DNA from: Flavobacterium sp. HBTb2-11-1
Lineage (GTDB): Bacteria; Bacteroidota; Bacteroidia; Flavobacteriales; Flavobacteriaceae
NCBI RefSeq assembly: GCF_009826975.1
Contig: NZ_WUMO01000011.1
Location: 88,385 to 152,384 of the forward strand
Direction: 5' to 3'
DNA length: 64,000 nt
Under the pieces are notes generated by a model. That model saw only the letters and a program-made list of their open reading frames with translations. It searched no databases and had not been told where the DNA came from. Shown here piece by piece: positions 60,543 to 64,000 of this stretch. Positions within the stretch are counted from its first letter, which is position 1. Each line of letters starts with the position of its first letter. The position numbers were made by a program, and so were the translations under genes.

Positions 60543-61613
60543 TTATTTTATGGCAAAAGCGTTTCTATTTTGGTTTCCGATTTTTCTTTTAATAAAATTT
60601 CTCATAGGTTTTTCAATATATAGATAACTTATTGCCGAAATTAATATTAAAGCTAAAAGGCGCAACATAAAAATGCTGGTATAATCTAAATCTTTATCTA
60701 AATGAAGGTATTTTTTCATTCTATAGTCTGAAAAAATAATCCAAACAAAATTTTGATACAAATAAATGCCAAAACTTATTTCTCCTAAAAAAAGAAAGCC
60801 TTTGTTGCAAAAAACTTTTGTGATTTTGTCAGTACTTGATGATATGAGTAAGATTAAAGGAATAAAAATTACTGCCATTAGACCATTATGATAATTTAGT
60901 CCTATTGGAAATTTTAGAAGAAGTAATAACGCAAGTAAAAAAATGATAATAAATATCAGATAATTTTTTCTGTAAAATTGAAATCTATCAATAAAAAACA
61001 AGCCTGCAAGATTGCCTACAAGGAATTCGTTTAAATGCATTATAGGATGATAAAGGATGTCTGAAGTACTATAAATCTTTGGTGATATGATTCCAAACAT
61101 TATGAAATGAAATAATATTTGACTTATTATCCAAAATGATACAATCCATATAAAATTGAATTTTAGTTTTGTTTTTGAATACAGGTTATTCAGGAGAAAA
61201 GGGAAAAGTATATAAAAAAATATTTCAACAGATAATGACCATCCAACATAATTTACAGTAAGAGCTCTTTCAGGAAACCATGATTGTAACATTATTATAT
61301 TAAGTAATAAGTCTATTATGTCAAATAGTTCGTATTTAAGAGGAATTAAAAGTACTATCGCCAGAAAGTAAATGGGGTAAATTCTTGCAAGTCTATTTTT
61401 TAAATAATCAATAGCATCAATATTTTTATTTCCATATGCAATTATCATTACAAATCCAGAAAGGATGAAAAAATAGCTAACTCCAATATTTGCCCGTTCA
61501 AAAATAAATGAAACATACTCATTATTAAATAAGAAACTTTTTTTTCCGTAATGGAAAATTACTATAGATATAGCTGCTACAAATCTTGTAAATGTTAGTT
61601 GTTCAATTCTCAC
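60543..61613 (-). CDS. Acyltransferase 3 (OafA/YrhL) family membrane protein
   Basis: This 356-aa protein has about 10 membrane helices. The N-terminal FTRFVAAISIVIFHYGKKS contains the family's catalytic His region, then SGFVMIIAYG, and SLSVEIFFYILFPFLLN at ~125. It transfers acetyl or similar groups to envelope polysaccharides. It starts with GTG (61613). The last ~16 codons come from a 47-bp sequence that also forms the 3' end of the neighbouring gene (61671-61717), so this gene looks inserted. It is more AT-rich than its neighbours. Confidence 0.9.
   Translation of the reverse strand: MRIEQLTFTRFVAAISIVIFHYGKKSFLFNNEYVSFIFERANIGVSYFFILSGFVMIIAYGNKNIDAIDYLKNRLARIYPIYFLAIVLLIPLKYELFDIIDLLLNIIMLQSWFPERALTVNYVGWSLSVEIFFYILFPFLLNNLYSKTKLKFNFIWIVSFWIISQILFHFIMFGIISPKIYSTSDILYHPIMHLNEFLVGNLAGLFFIDRFQFYRKNYLIFIIIFLLALLLLLKFPIGLNYHNGLMAVIFIPLILLISSSTDKITKVFCNKGFLFLGEISFGIYLYQNFVWIIFSDYRMKKYLHLDKDLDYTSIFMLRLLALILISAISYLYIEKPMRNFIKRKIGNQNRNAFAIK
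60546..60592. repeat. 47-bp direct repeat, copy 1
   Basis: This perfect copy of 61671-61717 (TTTTATGGCAAAAGCGTTTC and on) is offset by 1125 bp. It overlaps the 3' end of the acyltransferase gene. Confidence 0.95.
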
Positions 61614-61670
61614 AATTGTTTTTTTAAGATTATTTATGGAAAGTATAAAGCGTTTTTTATTGAATTGATT

Positions 61671-61717
61671 TTTTATGGCAAAAGCGTTTCTATTTTGGTT
61701 TCCGATTTTTCTTTTAA
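61671..61717. repeat. 47-bp direct repeat, copy 2
   Basis: This is the native 3' end of the secreted-protein gene at 61673-62125, where it encodes the last 14 residues (ending KIETLLP). The other copy is read in another frame in the acyltransferase gene. Confidence 0.95.
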
Positions 61718-62125
61718 CGGACTATCTGCCTTCAAACTCCAAATGATTAAAAATTTTCCTTTTACAACATATTCTTCCGGATGCTCATCGGTTGGTTCGC
61801 CTGCTTTTCCCCAAAGCAAACCTTGCAAGAAACGGTCGCCCTTAAAAACATGATCAAATTCAAAATACATAATAGAGCCGCGATCTGCTTTGCTTTTAAA
61901 ACTTTGTATGGCTTTACTTTTTACAGTTCCAACAATGTTACTGTAGGTTTCAATATCATTATAAAAGCTACAGGCTTGTGGCGTAATGCAAACATTCCCG
62001 TCGCTTACCATATAACCGCCTTTCGGAATTTCTTTTGGTTTTAGTTTTAAATCAGCTAGGGTTTGGCTGAATGAATTGGTTGTGAATAGTAGAAGTAGAG
62101 TTGATAGGGTAATTGTAATTTTCAT
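61673..62125 (-). CDS. Small secreted protein of unknown function
   Basis: This 150-aa protein has a signal peptide (ITLSTLLLLFTTNSFSQ). The mature part has a conserved-looking EIPKGGYMVSDGNVCITPQA block with two Cys (~55, ~60) that may form a disulfide, and FEFDHVFKGDRFLQGLLWG. I recognise no family. Its 3' end is repeated next to the acyltransferase (47-bp repeat), which suggests that the acyltransferase entered just downstream of it. Confidence 0.7.
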   Translation of the reverse strand: MKITITLSTLLLLFTTNSFSQTLADLKLKPKEIPKGGYMVSDGNVCITPQACSFYNDIETYSNIVGTVKSKAIQSFKSKADRGSIMYFEFDHVFKGDRFLQGLLWGKAGEPTDEHPEEYVVKGKFLIIWSLKADSPLKEKSETKIETLLP

Positions 62126-62202
62126 TGATTTGGGGATTGATTTGGTAAAGCTAAAATAGTATTTTAATTTGATTTTACGATAGAAAAGGGTGTTTTGGAA
62201 GA

Positions 62203-62682
62203 CTATACTTTTGATGTGTTTTTATTTGTTTTATGCTTTATTATAATATAGCAAATCAAAGCAGGCGTAAGCATAAATATGAATAAAGTGCTAATCCAAT
62301 AATCTCTCATTTCGTAGGAGAAAGCATTATTAAGTATATCGTTTTGTCTTCTGTACAGAATTACGTTTTTAGCAATTTTGATTCTCCAGATAGGAATTTT
62401 ATTTTGACCAAAAAAGGCTCTTTCTTCTACAATGCTTTTTGATATAGAAATTCCTGTTTGTAATTTATCTGATTCGCAAAAACCATAAAATATCCAAGAA
62501 GTTTTGTTACTGCCAATAGACGATGGTGGAATTTCCTTATTTATATGCAAAACATCTTTATAATAATATTTATGAGGATTTAGAGAGGCGTAAAACGTCT
62601 TGGTTTTTTCAAAATCATTTATAATTTCAATTCCGGTTATTGCTAATCCTAGAAATATCAATATCAAGCAAAATGTTCTCAT
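62203..62682 (-). CDS. Small membrane protein of unknown function
   Basis: This 159-aa protein has an N-terminal hydrophobic helix (LILIFLGLAITGIEII) and a C-terminal one (WISTLFIFMLTPALICYIII), with a ~100-residue soluble middle that would lie in the periplasm. Two Tyr- and Lys-rich patches are present. No family is recognised. It is AT-rich; no partner genes. Confidence 0.6.
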   Translation of the reverse strand: MRTFCLILIFLGLAITGIEIINDFEKTKTFYASLNPHKYYYKDVLHINKEIPPSSIGSNKTSWIFYGFCESDKLQTGISISKSIVEERAFFGQNKIPIWRIKIAKNVILYRRQNDILNNAFSYEMRDYWISTLFIFMLTPALICYIIIKHKTNKNTSKV

Positions 62683-62747
62683 AGTTTTTTCTGTTCAAAA
62701 GCTTACGCGCTTATTGTGGTAGTTTTTTTATTTTTAATTTGGTTTAT

Positions 62748-62783
62748 AAAAAAAGCACAAAATCAAATGATATTTGTGCTTTT
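62748..62783 (-). terminator. Terminator of the XRE regulator
   Basis: AAAAGCACAAAAT / ATTTGTGCTTTT is followed, reading leftward, by seven U. It ends ~22 bp after the gene at 62806. Confidence 0.9.
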
Positions 62784-62805
62784 GTAAATTTATATTGTTG
62801 AAGGA

Positions 62806-63201
62806 CTATTTTCCTTTTAATAATTTTTCTAAATATTCAACTTTGTCTTTTTCAGCTTGAACCAAACGTTCGTAAAGTTCTACAACTTTATCAAGTGGAT
62901 TGAAAGTGCAATTATTATTAATTCCTTGTGCACCACTAATAGAACTATTGTCGTAAAAGTTATTGAAAAAATTGAAAACCGCTTCTTCTGAAAAATTTTC
63001 AATCGCTTCTACCGTAACGCCAAGTGCTTTTGCAATATTAGCAAGTCTTTCTTGATCAACAGTTTCACTGTTTTCAATAATAGAAATTGCTTGTTGGTTT
63101 GAGCCAATTGCCTGCGCAAGCGCTTCCTGTTTCATACCTTTAAGCTCTCTAATTCGACTGATATTTCTACCGATATGTCTTGGTTTTGTTATTGTGCTCA
63201 T
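62806..63201 (-). CDS. XRE-family helix-turn-helix regulator
   Basis: This 131-aa protein has an N-terminal HTH_3 domain (residues ~12-66; IRELKGMKQEALAQAIGSNQ, then AISIIENSETVD) and a C-terminal helical tail (DKVVELYERLVQAEKDKVE), possibly a dimerisation coiled coil. The start lies 4 nt from a TAnnTTTG box, so the mRNA may be leaderless. An 8-bp-arm palindrome upstream (63235-63255) is a possible operator. Confidence 0.9.
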   Translation of the reverse strand: MSTITKPRHIGRNISRIRELKGMKQEALAQAIGSNQQAISIIENSETVDQERLANIAKALGVTVEAIENFSEEAVFNFFNNFYDNSSISGAQGINNNCTFNPLDKVVELYERLVQAEKDKVEYLEKLLKGK

Positions 63202-63205
63202 ATTT

Positions 63206-63213
63206 CAAAGGTA
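63206..63213 (-). promoter_or_regulatory. Candidate -7 box of the XRE gene
   Basis: TACCTTTG on the - strand matches TAnnTTTG, 4 nt before the start codon. No good TTG element was found at the usual distance. Confidence 0.35.
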
Positions 63214-63234
63214 ACTTTTTTGAATGAAATACTG

Positions 63235-63255
63235 TTGTTATTTTTTGAATAACAA
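63235..63255. promoter_or_regulatory. Candidate XRE operator palindrome
   Basis: TTGTTATT (63235-63242) and AATAACAA (63248-63255) form a perfect 8-bp inverted repeat with a 5-bp spacer, 34 bp before the regulator gene. Confidence 0.5.
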
Positions 63256-63331
63256 ATATATGTTTTTTCAGACAGAATTAATCTTTTGGTTTTAATTTAG
63301 ATAAAAGTTTTAAGTTCTAATTATACCCAAT

Positions 63332-63372
63332 ATTGTCATTTCGACGTAAGGAGAAATCTTCGCAAGTAGCTC
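63332..63372. repeat. Left inverted repeat of the GIY-YIG unit
   Basis: The sequence starts TTGTCATTTCGACGTAAGGA and continues GAAATCTTCGCAAGTAGCTC. The right-hand partner at 63781-63820 is its reverse complement with one indel. It lies 17 bp from the gene's stop codon. Confidence 0.9.
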
Positions 63373-63389
63373 TACAAAGATTGGAAATG

Positions 63390-63704
63390 TTATTCAAATA
63401 AATAATTAAGAAAATCCAAATCAGGATTAATAGTTTTTATTAATTCGATTTTCTTTTCTCTGCGCCAGTCTTTAATTTCTTTTTCTCGAACAATTGCTTC
63501 TTGAATCCAAGCAAACTTTTCGAAATATAGTAAGAATGTAGCATTGTATTTTGCTGTAAATGTTTTCTTTCCGTTTGTATTGTTGTCTTTGTGCTGACTT
63601 AAACGGATTTTTAAGTTATTTGTAACTCCTGTGTAGAATACGGTTTTGTATTTGTTTGTTAGGATGTATATGTAGTATGTGTGATAGCCTTCTTGATGTA
63701 GCAT
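63390..63704 (-). CDS. GIY-YIG nuclease family protein
   Basis: This 104-aa single-domain nuclease has YYIYILTNK (residues ~9-17; the GIY-like strand), FYTGVTNNLKIRLSQHK (~27-43; the YIG-like strand plus catalytic Arg and His), and a later Glu in IVREKEIKDWRREKK. The family cuts DNA strands; UvrC-N and homing nucleases are relatives, and YhbQ-type single-domain proteins have unclear roles. The gene is bracketed by ~40-bp inverted repeats and is alone in the ~490-bp unit, which suggests that the unit moves or is maintained as a whole. Confidence 0.92.
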   Translation of the reverse strand: MLHQEGYHTYYIYILTNKYKTVFYTGVTNNLKIRLSQHKDNNTNGKKTFTAKYNATFLLYFEKFAWIQEAIVREKEIKDWRREKKIELIKTINPDLDFLNYLFE

Positions 63705-64000
63705 TTTTTTGATGCTAAAGATAGATAATTATTTAAGATTTTTCTTTCTTTTTATATTTGGGTTTTTTGATATGCTTTGTGGAGCTACTTGCGAAGATTT
63801 CTCCTTCGTCGAAATGACAAACTGAGCGGAAAGGCTGTAAGTGGATGACAGTTAGGTTCAATTGAATAAATAATCTTTACGGAGTTACTTGCGAAGATTC
63901 CTCCTCCCTCCTTTAGATTTGTTTTTTGAAATTTAAGTAGATTTATGAGTGAGAAAGGAAGCCAAAGTAAACTGTTCGTTCCTCTGAGCTAGAGACTCCT
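63705..64000. other. Right end of window: repeat arms, no gene
   Basis: It contains the right inverted repeat of the GIY-YIG unit (63781-63820) and a partial third copy (63881-63911). The remaining sequence shows no coding signal up to the edge of the window. Confidence 0.65.
63781..63820. repeat. Right inverted repeat of the GIY-YIG unit
   Basis: GGAGCTACTTGCGAAGATTT and on is the reverse complement of the left repeat at 63332-63372. A degenerate extra piece, GGAGTTACTTGCGAAGATTC, begins at 63881. Confidence 0.9.

Overview
The window looks like a piece of a Flavobacterium-type (Bacteroidota) chromosome. It is AT-rich, with weak or absent Shine-Dalgarno sequences. Many secreted proteins have short signal peptides ending in Ala-Gln or Ser-Gln, and several have lipoboxes. 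The gene content (LolA plus an LptF/G-type permease, lipid-anchored unknowns, GH92/GH125 mannosidases) and the many intergenic palindromic repeats also fit. Species cannot be read from the sequence.

Layout. (1) 1-7921, + strand: a mannoside-degrading locus with the end of a GH2 beta-mannosidase, two secreted GH92 alpha-mannosidases, a GH125 exo-alpha-1,6-mannosidase and a ROK sugar kinase. It looks made to strip N-glycan or mannan structures and phosphorylate the released sugar. (2) About 8121-12522: a decayed island bounded by a 21-bp copy of the tRNA-Ser 3' end on the left and an intact tRNA-Ser on the right. It carries two YD-repeat-like secreted paralogues, one secreted unknown, a broken ORF and an IS3-family remnant. 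A second, tandemly duplicated tRNA-Ser(UGA) follows. (3) 12967-20029, - strand: a housekeeping run of tpx, dgkA, ftsK, lolA, an LptF/G permease, ribB with a degenerate GTP cyclohydrolase II domain, and a thioesterase. (4) 20030-22270: a repeat-rich gap, then a thioredoxin/peroxiredoxin group. (5) 22394-29227, - strand: a peptidoglycan-recycling cluster of anmK, a GHL10 (DigH-like) glycosidase, an AmpG-like permease, a TPR protein, a GNAT and a NagZ-like GH3. (6) 29533-31112: a small acidic protein, a candidate Cys-rich peptide and MscS. (7) 31313-53726: mostly metabolic and transport genes, including a FAD/Fe-S dehydrogenase, an APC permease, a Cys/Met PLP lyase divergent from an Lrp regulator, lpd, lipocalin, pabB-tilS-dsbD, amt, a Gfo/Idh oxidoreductase and yifB. 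(8) 53775-64000, - strand: accessory genes including an esterase, an ArsR regulator with two SRPBCC proteins, lipoproteins, two DinB-like proteins, an acyltransferase bracketed by a 47-bp direct repeat, an XRE regulator and a GIY-YIG nuclease.

The most unusual signals are as follows. The GIY-YIG nuclease gene lies between near-identical ~40-bp inverted repeats, and a gene-less copy of the same inverted-repeat pair occurs at 30042-30131. A Cys/Gly-rich 64-codon ORF and its downstream neighbour are both preceded by the same 14-nt leader. A tRNA-Ser island still shows both ends. The RibA half of the riboflavin enzyme has lost its zinc ligands. A four-unit heptamer repeat lies inside pabB. At least five families of palindromic intergenic repeat are present. 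No CRISPR array, rRNA operon or replication origin was seen.
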